64,000 bases of DNA from an uncultured Clostridia bacterium (lineage in GTDB: Bacteria > Bacillota > Clostridia > TANB77 > UBA1234): the NCBI GenBank assembly GCA_934149405.1, contig CAKPEV010000001.1, forward strand, positions 124,001-188,000. Reading direction: 5' to 3'. Positions 9,215 through 17,522 of the stretch are shown here, in pieces. The number at the start of each line of letters is the position of its first letter. The stretch's first letter is position 1. The position numbers and the translations under genes are program-made. Under the pieces are notes generated by a model. The model saw only the letters and a program-made list of their open reading frames with translations, ran no database searches and had not been told where the DNA came from.

Positions 9215-9250
9215 AAAGCCCAATCTTTATTCAAGATTGGGTTCTTTTTT
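9215..9250 (+). terminator. rho-independent terminator of the H1-like gene
   Basis: Stem AGCCCAATCTT (9217-9227) pairs with AAGATTGGGTT (9233-9243), followed by a T run. It starts just after the stop codon and lies between convergent genes. Confidence 0.92.
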
Positions 9251-9266
9251 TATATTAATAATACAC

Positions 9267-9680
9267 TTATTCTCCACACATATTTTTTTGCATCTTGCCA
9301 AAATATTTTTTCATTTCTTTAATTTCTTTTTTCGTAAAACCATTCCAAAGTTGTTCATCAATTTCCCTTAATATTCTTCTGCACTGCGTGCTTGCTATTT
9401 TTCCACTTTGTGTTATGTATATTTTTTTCTTTTTTAAATTTTGATCATCTATCTCACGAAGTATGTATCCGTTCTTTTCAAGTTTATTCAGCCTAACACT
9501 CATTGATGAATCTTTTATTCCAAGGATATTTGCTAATTCATTTTGCGTCATTCCGTCATTATCTTTTATAAGTAATAACAATTCTGCTTGACCTTTCACC
9601 AAATTATATTTTGCAAGTCTAATTTCTATTATGCGATATTTTCTTTGTGTTATTCTTCTCAAAATTTCTTCTACGTCCAT
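9267..9680 (-). CDS. MarR family transcriptional regulator
   Basis: 137 aa winged-helix regulator. The helix-turn-helix is MTQNELANILGIKDSSMSVRLNKLEKNGYI and the wing is REIDDQNLKKKKIYIT, both characteristic of MarR. The ATG at 9680 is chosen because AAAGGAG lies 9 bases upstream; the preceding ATG abuts the site. Convergent with the H1-like gene and downstream of tadA. Paired palindromes flank the locus at 8628 and 9860 and may be its targets. No effector can be predicted. Confidence 0.9.
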   Translation of the reverse strand: MDVEEILRRITQRKYRIIEIRLAKYNLVKGQAELLLLIKDNDGMTQNELANILGIKDSSMSVRLNKLEKNGYILREIDDQNLKKKKIYITQSGKIASTQCRRILREIDEQLWNGFTKKEIKEMKKYFGKMQKNMCGE

Positions 9681-9859
9681 ATTTCTCATCTCCTTTGTAA
9701 TCTTTTTTAGTCACCTTTATAAAAAAGTAAAATATAATATTTTGATTTTTTATATATTTGCCTAAAACGCAATTTCAAATATAAAAGTGCTATAATGTAT
9801 AAAATAAATATATTATTCACATAAAAATATTCTCACACAATATTATTAATATTAAAGAA

Positions 9860-9886
9860 TTAGTATACTAATAATTAGTATACTAA
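9860..9886. promoter_or_regulatory. tandem palindromes TTAGTATACTAA x2, possible operator
   Basis: Two perfect copies of the 12-bp palindrome (9860-9871 and 9875-9886) are spaced 15 bp, as at 8628-8654. The second overlaps the tadA stop codon. The site is about 180 bp upstream of the marR start. It could also form a hairpin that ends tadA transcription. Confidence 0.45.
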
Positions 9887-10350
9887 TTTTTTCTATATTT
9901 GTCAAATTGTCTTAATTCTCTAAAAAACTTTTTTAATAATTCTGCACATTCATCGCTACAAACATTGTATTCTACTTCCACCTCGTGATTTAATTTTATA
10001 TCCTTTAGCAAATTAATTTTTGAACCAACTGCTCCTCCTTTTGCATCCATAGCACCTATATATATTTTTTTAATTCTAGAATTTATTATTGCGCCAGCAC
10101 ACATTGGACAAGGTTCTAATGTAATATACATTTCACAATTTTCTAATCTCCATGCGTCAAGTTTTTTGCAAGCTTTTTCTATCGCTAAAATTTCTGCATG
10201 TGCACAAGCCTGTTTTTTAGTTTCTCTTAAATTGTGAGCTCTAGCAACTATCTTGCCATCTTTAACTATCACAGCGCCTATTGGCACTTCTAATTTTTCA
10301 TACGCTTTTTTTGCTTCTGCTATAGCACATTTCATAAATTTTTCTTCCAT
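9883..10350 (-). CDS. tadA: tRNA-specific adenosine deaminase TadA
   Basis: 155 aa. The zinc cytidine-deaminase motifs are present: HAE (CAHAEILAIE) and PCPMC (LEPCPMCAGAI). TadA converts A34 to inosine in tRNA-Arg(ACG), letting one tRNA read CGU, CGC and CGA. Its substrate gene is at 11745-11821 in this window. The ATG at 10350 is chosen by alignment to the family (MEEKFMKCAIAEAKKA) and a GAGGG site 11 bases upstream; a GTG six codons earlier is possible. Single gene, convergent with nothing, upstream of marR. Confidence 0.95.
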   Translation of the reverse strand: MEEKFMKCAIAEAKKAYEKLEVPIGAVIVKDGKIVARAHNLRETKKQACAHAEILAIEKACKKLDAWRLENCEMYITLEPCPMCAGAIINSRIKKIYIGAMDAKGGAVGSKINLLKDIKLNHEVEVEYNVCSDECAELLKKFFRELRQFDKYRKN

Positions 10351-10471
10351 TTTTTTCGCATCCCTCACTTATGTTGAGATTTTATCATATCTACCGTATT
10401 AAAACAATTGCAACTTGACTTTTCAGCATAATTTTTTCAACTATCAGTTACAATTCAGCTTTAAACACAAC

Positions 10472-10501
10472 AAAAACTAGGAACGAACTCCTAGTTTTTT
10501 A
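10472..10501 (-). terminator. terminator of the stalk-domain surface protein gene
   Basis: AAAACTAGGA and TCCTAGTTTT pair around a 6-base loop, with a T run on the minus strand; it is about 27 bases beyond the stop at 10528. Confidence 0.88.
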
Positions 10502-10527
10502 TAATAGAAATATTACATTTTATATTA

Positions 10528-11442
10528 TTAGTGATTAGGTGTATAAATATCGAAACAGATGCCTGTTATAGCAGTATCCTCATATTTTTCACCTTTATAT
10601 ACATCAACAATCTCAAATTTAAATTTAGCTTCTTTGCCAGATTTAGCATGTAAGCCAAATGAACTTATGTCTATATATTGCGGTTTAATAGTATCCTTTA
10701 ATTCAATATTAGCAATATACTCTCCATTATAGTACATTTTTAATTCCTTTACCCTACTATTGTTTTTCCATTTTTCACTATTTTCTGCATATCCATTTAC
10801 TATACACAAGCTCATAAAATCAATACCATAGTTCTTATCAGCTACAACATACTTTTGTGATAGTTCTATATATTCGCCTATACCATAGCCATCTGCACCT
10901 TCTATCCACGCATTTTTTCTAAGGTCATTTGTTATATTTGAAGCTTCATAAGAAAAACCAGCTTGAGGCTTTAATGTTGAAGATGCCTTTGCTTTGCTTT
11001 CACCATCCTGTACAGCACACCACACAGAGCATCCAGGGCCAATTTTATCTTCAAAGCCATACAAACTTTTATCCGGTCCATAATAAATTAAGCCACTTTC
11101 TTCCTCTATATCGCAAAATTCTCCTATAGTCTCTGGGCGCAATTTTCCATCATTTTTAGTTTCTAATATAGCTGTTTTTGTATTTGCATCATAATCCACA
11201 CCTATTCCAAGTAATGTAGCTAAACTTCTAAGTGGTAAATATGTTCTATTATTATATGTAATTGGTAGCTCTATTTCATTTGTTGTAGCATCTCTAAATG
11301 TTTGTTCTTTTCCATTCAAAGTTATTTTTATCTCGTCATTTCTATATGCTTGTATCCATGTACCAGCCGATACAGTCAATGTTGTTCCTAATATAAATCC
11401 AGCTAGGCTTGCGGTAGCAACCGCCTTTATATTATTTTTCAT
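10528..11442 (-). CDS. secreted copper-amine-oxidase-N-like (stalk) domain protein with glycan-binding-like C terminus
   Basis: 304 aa. A signal peptide (about 1-26, ending TVSAG) leads to a stalk domain related to the N-terminal domain of copper amine oxidases: ITLNGKEQTF, then YLPLRSLATLLGIGVDYDA. Residues from about 125 to the end look like a discoidin-type beta-sandwich (ASSTLKPQAGFSYEASNI, VKELKMYYNGEYIANIEL), as in NADase-type glycan-binding modules. No catalytic motif is seen. Likely an exported cell-surface protein. A GGGGGAG ribosome site precedes the start. Monocistronic with its own terminator. Confidence 0.8.
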   Translation of the reverse strand: MKNNIKAVATASLAGFILGTTLTVSAGTWIQAYRNDEIKITLNGKEQTFRDATTNEIELPITYNNRTYLPLRSLATLLGIGVDYDANTKTAILETKNDGKLRPETIGEFCDIEEESGLIYYGPDKSLYGFEDKIGPGCSVWCAVQDGESKAKASSTLKPQAGFSYEASNITNDLRKNAWIEGADGYGIGEYIELSQKYVVADKNYGIDFMSLCIVNGYAENSEKWKNNSRVKELKMYYNGEYIANIELKDTIKPQYIDISSFGLHAKSGKEAKFKFEIVDVYKGEKYEDTAITGICFDIYTPNH

Positions 11443-11569
11443 TTTTGCTCCCCCTTGTATTCATTTGCTTTGTTCACAAATCACAATATTTTTTCGTAAA
11501 TTAGTTTGCACTACCATATTTCACATTGTTTCATTGATCTGATACTATTTTTACTGTACATTTTAAACA

Positions 11570-11646
11570 TGGTGCGTCCGAGAGGAATTGAACCTCCGAC
11601 CTCTCCCTTAGGAGGGGAGCGCTCTATCCAACTGAGCTACGAACGC
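11570..11646 (-). tRNA. tRNA-Arg (anticodon CCU)
   Basis: Full 77-nt cloverleaf with encoded CCA. Acceptor GCGTTCG pairs with CGGACGC; the anticodon arm CTCCC-CTCCTAA-GGGAG gives anticodon CCU, which reads AGG; the T loop is TTCAATT. It is divergent from the tRNA-Arg(ACG) gene about 100 bases away. Confidence 0.96.
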
Positions 11647-11744
11647 ATTGCAAACAAATTATAGTATAGATTTCGATAATTTTCAATAGATTTTAATTTA
11701 AGTTATTGCTTTTTTTTAAAATCATTGTATAATATATTTGTGAT

Positions 11745-11821
<77 letters not shown>

Positions 11822-11825
11822 AGTT

Positions 11826-11867
11826 AAAGGTATAGCTAGTGTTTTCGCTATACCTTTAATTTTTTAA
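11826..11867 (+). terminator. terminator of tRNA-Arg(ACG)
   Basis: AAAGGTATAGC (11826-11836) pairs with GCTATACCTTT (11847-11857), followed by AATTTTTT on the plus strand. It can also act, less well, on the convergent htrA transcript. Confidence 0.85.
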
Positions 11868-13010
11868 AATATCTCTTTTATTTTTTCTTTCCGAAGCTCC
11901 ACTTCTGCTTCTTTTAAACTTGAGTTTTCAAGTGTTAAAACAACTTTTTCTCCTGGCTTTTTCGAATATAAATATTCTCTTAGTTTTGTCATCTTATTTA
12001 TTTCTTTGCCATCAATTTTTGTTAATATATCGCCTTTTGCTACTCCAACCTTTCCGCAAGGTCCTGTTTTGTCAACGCTTACGATATATATTCCTTTTTC
12101 AAAGTTGTTCTTGTTTTCCATATATTTTATTGCTCCATTATCATATGCATAAAGCCCTAAATATGCTTCATCGAATTTATCTTCTAGCACATATGAATTT
12201 ATTACATTTTTTATTAAGTTTATTGGTACTGCAAAGCCTATCCCCTCTGCTGATGTTATTTTAACTGTGTTTATTCCAATTACTTCGCCTCTTGCATTTA
12301 TTAGCGGTCCACCGCTATTTCCTGGATTTATGCTTGCATCTGTTTGAATTAGGCCTTCCATATATACTTTTTCATTATTTTCTTCAAACATTATTGTTCT
12401 ATCTAACCCACTTACTATGCCCTTTGTTGTCGTTCCTTGAAATTCGGCCCCTAATGGATTTCCAATTGCTATTACCTCATCTCCAACTAATATGTCATTT
12501 GAATCTCCTAATATTGCTGGTGTCAAGTCTTTTTCTTCAACTTTTATTAAGCTCAGGTCAATGTTTTCCTCCGCCCAAACTATTTTTCCTTGTACTGATT
12601 TGCCTGTGTTTAGTGTTACAACAATCTTAGCTCCAACTTTTTGTGCCAAATGTTGATTTGTTAATATATATCCTTTTTCGGATACTATTATCCCAGTTCC
12701 GAAGACCCCATTTTCTAGCCAAATCTAAATCGAAAACACTTGTACCACTAGGTTTTATAAGTCCTATTCCAACTGTGCTCTGCACTGCTCTTTCGACATA
12801 ATTACTCGTCTTAGTAGCATTAAATTCTGTTATTTCTTCTTTTACCGTGTTTTCTCCACTGCTACTTAGTCTCTTTGCAAAGTCATCTATCTCACTTGCT
12901 TTTTGCATAGCATTATTGACATATAAAGTTATTGTTACTGTAACTAATATTATTAGTGTATACTTAAAAAAATTGCCATTTTTTCTTTCTCTATATCCGT
13001 ACGACTCCAT
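11864..13010 (-). CDS. HtrA/DegP-like membrane-anchored serine protease, needs a +1 frameshift
   Basis: Extracytoplasmic quality-control protease split between two frames. The first frame (start 13010, AGGAGGT ribosome site) gives a membrane anchor (about 15-33) and linker to WGL at residue 103. Codon 104 is CGG; skipping its C lets GGA ACT GGG continue as GTGIIVSEKGYILTNQH, the conserved start of the trypsin fold. The catalytic triad is then intact: His in TNQHL, Asp in DLSLIKV, Ser in GNSGGPL. A PDZ domain follows (GPCGKVGVAKGDILTKIDG). A second in-frame CGG at 11893 lies nine codons before the zero-frame stop; a +1 skip there would end the protein as VELGKKK at 11878, a more usual HtrA ending. 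Without shifting, the first frame stops 24 codons after CGG. Pseudogene or sequence error are the alternatives. Confidence 0.8.
11891..11893 (-). other. in-frame CGG near the end of htrA, candidate +1 frameshift site
   Basis: CTT CGG AAA in the protease frame. Reading CTT (C) GGA AAG AAA AAA TAA would end the protein four codons later as LGKKK. GGAG lies directly before CTT. Less certain than the other three sites because both frames give a finished protein. Confidence 0.5.
12699..12701 (-). other. in-frame CGG in htrA, +1 frameshift site
   Basis: Zero frame reads TGG GGT CTT CGG AAC; dropping the C gives TGG GGT CTT GGA ACT GGG, encoding WGLGTG, the family consensus at this point. GGGG lies one base before CTT, loosely like the Shine-Dalgarno stimulator of prfB. 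Confidence 0.8.
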
Positions 13011-13145
13011 AATATACCTCCTAAGGTAAATTTTTGCCGTTTTTCTTAGTTTTATACTTACAGGCCTATTATTTAACATTTAATACGCAAAATCATTTTT
13101 AGAGTATTTTAGTGGCTTATGAGAATTAATATATTGTTTTTACAC

Positions 13146-13253
13146 AAAAATAGAATCCTCACTGTTATACTTTTAATATGTATCATCTTTATTAGACTAC
13201 CTAATTAAAAATGATTCATATTATTTTTTATAACAATTGGGATTCTATTTTTT
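13146..13253 (-). terminator. large imperfect hairpin downstream of the NRPS
   Basis: Arms AAAATAGAATCC and GGATTCTATTTT (12 bp) enclose about 80 bases that also pair in part (GTTAT/ATAAC inside). On the minus strand a T-rich stretch follows the second arm. Probably ends the NRPS transcript, but the long loop is unusual. The rest of 13011-13293 shows nothing else. Confidence 0.6.
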
Positions 13254-13293
13254 ATTCCGACTATTTTAAATGATTTACAAAAGATTCTTTTTA

Positions 13294-16200
13294 TTATTTA
13301 CCTATTTGTTTTATCTTTTCTACGTATTCTTTATCGATTTTTCCCCATTTAAATCCTAATTCTTCTAACTCTTTTTCTGTTTTTTCATAATGTACGTGTA
13401 CTACCATTTTCTCTGCATCCTTTAAAATTCCTTTTACATACATCGATACAAATTGCATTTCTTTATCTTGATAATTGTCTAATAGTATTTTGTACATTTC
13501 TGCAATTGGTACTGGCTTCGCATCAGTAAGCATTTTTATATATCCTTCTATTGTTGGGCTTGATGAACTAACTAGATGATATACCTCATTTTGAGTCTTT
13601 TTATTTATTAGTAATACTATTGCTCTTGCTAAATCATCTATTGGTGCCAACAAAATATTTTCATTCTTTATTTCCAATGGTATTTTATTCATTCTTGCCA
13701 TTACTTTTGTCAAAATATATAAATCGTTTTCTTCATAATTCTTTTGGAACTTTCCATCTTTCATTCTCCAAGTTAAGTTTGGTAAACGATATATTGATGC
13801 TGATAATTTCTTCTCTCTTATATTTTTTATAACCTCTTTTTCAGCTAAATATTTTGTATATGCATAAACATTTTCTTTATATAGTTGTCCTATATATAAC
13901 TTATCTTCCGTCAAATTTGGATATTCCATAGTTTGCTTAGTAAGTACATCTCCAGAAACACTCATCGTTGAAATATGATGTAATTTTGCATTACTTAATT
14001 TAGCAAACTCAATTACATTGCATGTCCCAATGTAATTAATTGCTCTTGCTTTCTCAAATGAACAGAAGTATGAAACATTAGCAGCTGAATGAATTACAAT
14101 AGAAACGTCATGTGTCAATTTCTCGTACACATTATCATCCAAGCCTAATTTTTCATTAGTTATATCACCATTTAATGTTATTACTCTGTCATTTTCTTTT
14201 GGAATACTTGTATATGTTTTCAAGAATTCATCATATTTTTCTTTTTTTCTAATAATACAATAAATTTTTCTATTTGTTGTTTTATATAGTTCTTCTAGCA
14301 AATGAATTCCAAGAAATCCTGTTACACCTGTTAATAGTATATCCCCATCTTTCTTCGTTTCTACCACTATATCTTTTATGTCTGATATATCTTTATAATT
14401 TTCATCATCTTTATAATCTTCATCTTTTTTATCATCGCCCAACAATATATTAGCCAATTTTCTTATGCTCTTCCCTCTATAAAAGTCTTGCACTTTAACC
14501 TCTATACCCATGTTAGATAATTCTGTGATTAATGCAATAACTCCTAGTGATGTAAGACCAGATAAAAGCAAATCACTCTCAACGCTTATGTTTTTTCTCT
14601 TTAAAGCTCTTTCGGCACATTCTTGTAATTTCTTTTCTAACTCGTTTTGAGGTGCAATATATTTTTCTTCGATATTTGTATCTGGCTTTGGTAAAGCTTT
14701 TCTATCTATTTTTCCATTATGATTTAATGGCATTTTGTCCAATTGCACATAATATGTTGGTACCATATAGTCCGGTAATTCTTTTGATAGCTCTTCTTTT
14801 AGTTTTGGTATTGCTATTTCTTCGGTTGCTGTAAAGTATGCACACAAGTATTTTTCTCCCATATTTTCGAACACTGTAACAACAGTTTCAGCTATAGAAG
14901 CATATTTAAGTATAGTATTTTCTATGTCACCAAGTTCAACTCTTAAACCTCTAATTTTAATTTGATTATCTATTCTTCCTAAGTATTCAATATTTCCATC
15001 AGGAAGCCATCTTGCTAAGTCACCTGTTTTATACATTTTTTCAGAGTCATAATATTCATTCTTTATAAATTTTTCGTTTGTTAGTTCATCTCTTTTTATG
15101 TATCCTTTTCCTACTAACACACCACTTATTATAAGTTCTCCTGCAACACCTATTGGTACCAATTTGTTGGCTTTATCTAATATCAAAAGTTGTGTATTAT
15201 CAATTGGCTTGCCTATTGGAATTATACTTGGTATGTTCTCTTTCGGACATTCATAACACGAAACATCGACAGTACATTCAGTTGGTCCATATAAATTTAT
15301 AAGTATTGTTCCATTTTGACCTAGTAAGTTATAAAAGTCTTTAACGTGCTCACTTTGAAGTGCCTCACCACTTGCAAAAACATATTTTAATGTTTTTAAT
15401 CTTGAAATTTGATTTTTATTTATCTTTATATACTGTAAAAATGCCATTAACATAGAAGGTACAAAATGCATATGTGTTACACTTTTATCTTCTATTGCAT
15501 TTATTATCTCTAGTGGATCTTTATGTCCTTCTGGTATAAGTATTTTTAAACTACTACCATACATACTCCACCAAAATAGTTCCCATACTGATACATCAAA
15601 AGTATATGGTGTCTTTTGAAGTATTACATCGTCTTTCAAAAGTGGATAATGTTCATGCATCCATTTTATTCTGTTTATTGCACTATGATGTTGTATTTGT
15701 GCACCTTTTGGTTTTCCAGTAGAACCTGATGTATAAATTACATATGCCACATCTTTTGAAGACACATCTATTTTAGGATTTTCTTTTGAATATTTTTCAT
15801 AATCAAACTTATCTACTTCCACGCATTCTTTCGCCATCGTTAGTTTATCCAACCATTTTGAATTAGTAAGAACAATAGGTGCTTCACTATCTTCTAGCAT
15901 GAATTCTATTCTATCACTTGGGAAATGTGGGTCCATAGGCATATATGCACAACCAGCTTTTAATGCTGCATAAATACTTATAAGCATTTCAAATGAACGT
16001 TCTTGCATAATTCCTATTATTGAATTATGCTTCACATTTTTGCTTATGATATAGTTTGCAAGTGAATTTACTTTTTCATTAAACTCACAATATGACATTT
16101 TATCTCCCTCAAAATATAATGCATCTTTTTGAGGAAATTTCATAACATTCTCTTCTAAAAAGTCATATATTCTCTTTTCTTTTGGATAATCTTTTTGCGT

Positions 16201-17505
16201 ATCATTAAATTTTTGCAATATCTCTACTTTTTCAGAATCTGTAACAACTTCCACATCTTTAAAAGATATTTCATTTTTACTTACAACTTGTCTTATTATA
16301 TGCATAAGTCTTGCATATATTTTTTCAATTTCATCTTCTGTAAATGCTTCATCTTTATAATCTATATTTACATCTAATACGCCCGCACCTTCCATATCAG
16401 CTATATTCATCATAAAGCTAAGTTCTGCACACCCATTAAAAATCCATTCTGTTTTATATTTTGTTTTTATATTTTCATCATATTTTGCATTTTGAAAAGA
16501 CACCATTATATCATAAATATTAGAACTTCCGTGTTTTTCGCTAATAGCATGCATTATTTTTTGGTACGGATATTTTTGATGTCTAAAGATTTCAAAATGT
16601 GCCTTTGTAATGCTATTACATAAATTTTTAAAATCCGAATTCCAATCAATTTTCACTGTCATTGGTAAAATATTATTAAACATACCAACTATTTTCTTTT
16701 CAGTTTTTCCTGATCTATTTACACCTATCGTGCAAAGTGTAATATCATCTGCGTTATTAGTTCTTGAAGCATATAAAGAAACAACTGCTTCAAAAAATAC
16801 TGCCATAGAAATCCCATTTTCTGTGCAAAAATCTTCTATTACTTTCTTTTCTTCTTTTGATATAATAAATGATTTTCTTGAAGCTGCTGCGCTTATTACT
16901 CCTTTTTTACTTGCCAGTGAAACAAAAGTTGGTTTTTCATTATATTTTTCATTCCAATATTCTTCATCTCTTTCATAGTTTTTTGAGTTAAAATATTCTT
17001 TTTCACTCTCTAAAAATAAAGTATATGAAGGTATATCATTTTGTATTTCTTCTCCATTTAACAAAGCCTCGTAATACACAAGAACCTTCGAATAAACAAT
17101 TGCCATTGACCACGCATCTGATACAGCATGATGTAGCTTTATAAATATTCCTTCCTCACCATCTACTTCGACTAATTTAAAGTCGTACAATTTAGATGCA
17201 AATCCAAATGGTTTTCTCATCCATTTTCCACTTTGCACCATCGGATCTTCTCCATGTAATTTAACAATTTCAATTTCTTCCTCTTTATACGGCTCTACAT
17301 ACTGACTTATTTCTCCATTATCATTTTTCAATCTAAGTCTTAGCCCATCTGCATTTTCGATCAGCTTGTTTATAGCTTTCTTCATCAACTTCAAATCTAC
17401 CCTATCGAAAAATCTTGAATATCCTCCAATGTTTGAAATTGAAGTATTCTTAAAAAATTGATCTGTCTCAATTACATTCTTTTGTGGCTCTGTTAAACTT
17501 AACAT
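13294..17505 (-). CDS. single-module non-ribosomal peptide synthetase, C-A-T-R
   Basis: 1,403 aa. Condensation domain (about 1-430) with HHAVSDAWS; adenylation domain (about 470-950) with YTSGSTGKPKG and LNHNGKIDRK; thiolation domain with the pantetheine serine in SGLTSLG (about 985); C-terminal thioester-reductase domain (about 1050-1400) with GVTGFLG and YTKYLAEK. Reading specificity positions by eye gives DVWHFSLVD plus the invariant Lys, matching the serine code of EntF-type domains. The reductase would release an aldehyde or alcohol. With one module and an N-terminal C domain, an N-acylated serinal or serinol is a plausible product (inference). Related gut-clostridial NRPSs make reactive peptide aldehydes and pyrazinones. 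The ATG at 17505 follows AGGGGG by 7 bases. Its start is 15 bases after the kinase stop, so the two are one operon. Confidence 0.93.
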   Translation of the reverse strand: MLSLTEPQKNVIETDQFFKNTSISNIGGYSRFFDRVDLKLMKKAINKLIENADGLRLRLKNDNGEISQYVEPYKEEEIEIVKLHGEDPMVQSGKWMRKPFGFASKLYDFKLVEVDGEEGIFIKLHHAVSDAWSMAIVYSKVLVYYEALLNGEEIQNDIPSYTLFLESEKEYFNSKNYERDEEYWNEKYNEKPTFVSLASKKGVISAAASRKSFIISKEEKKVIEDFCTENGISMAVFFEAVVSLYASRTNNADDITLCTIGVNRSGKTEKKIVGMFNNILPMTVKIDWNSDFKNLCNSITKAHFEIFRHQKYPYQKIMHAISEKHGSSNIYDIMVSFQNAKYDENIKTKYKTEWIFNGCAELSFMMNIADMEGAGVLDVNIDYKDEAFTEDEIEKIYARLMHIIRQVVSKNEISFKDVEVVTDSEKVEILQKFNDTQKDYPKEKRIYDFLEENVMKFPQKDALYFEGDKMSYCEFNEKVNSLANYIISKNVKHNSIIGIMQERSFEMLISIYAALKAGCAYMPMDPHFPSDRIEFMLEDSEAPIVLTNSKWLDKLTMAKECVEVDKFDYEKYSKENPKIDVSSKDVAYVIYTSGSTGKPKGAQIQHHSAINRIKWMHEHYPLLKDDVILQKTPYTFDVSVWELFWWSMYGSSLKILIPEGHKDPLEIINAIEDKSVTHMHFVPSMLMAFLQYIKINKNQISRLKTLKYVFASGEALQSEHVKDFYNLLGQNGTILINLYGPTECTVDVSCYECPKENIPSIIPIGKPIDNTQLLILDKANKLVPIGVAGELIISGVLVGKGYIKRDELTNEKFIKNEYYDSEKMYKTGDLARWLPDGNIEYLGRIDNQIKIRGLRVELGDIENTILKYASIAETVVTVFENMGEKYLCAYFTATEEIAIPKLKEELSKELPDYMVPTYYVQLDKMPLNHNGKIDRKALPKPDTNIEEKYIAPQNELEKKLQECAERALKRKNISVESDLLLSGLTSLGVIALITELSNMGIEVKVQDFYRGKSIRKLANILLGDDKKDEDYKDDENYKDISDIKDIVVETKKDGDILLTGVTGFLGIHLLEELYKTTNRKIYCIIRKKEKYDEFLKTYTSIPKENDRVITLNGDITNEKLGLDDNVYEKLTHDVSIVIHSAANVSYFCSFEKARAINYIGTCNVIEFAKLSNAKLHHISTMSVSGDVLTKQTMEYPNLTEDKLYIGQLYKENVYAYTKYLAEKEVIKNIREKKLSASIYRLPNLTWRMKDGKFQKNYEENDLYILTKVMARMNKIPLEIKNENILLAPIDDLARAIVLLINKKTQNEVYHLVSSSSPTIEGYIKMLTDAKPVPIAEMYKILLDNYQDKEMQFVSMYVKGILKDAEKMVVHVHYEKTEKELEELGFKWGKIDKEYVEKIKQIGK

Positions 17506-17522
17506 CACATTTCCCCCTTATA

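Noticed and set aside
8854..9234. Minus-strand frame opposite the H1-like gene, Ala/Gly/Phe-rich repeats.
   Set aside because: It is the complement of the repeat gene; the plus strand has the ribosome site, terminator and H1-like composition.
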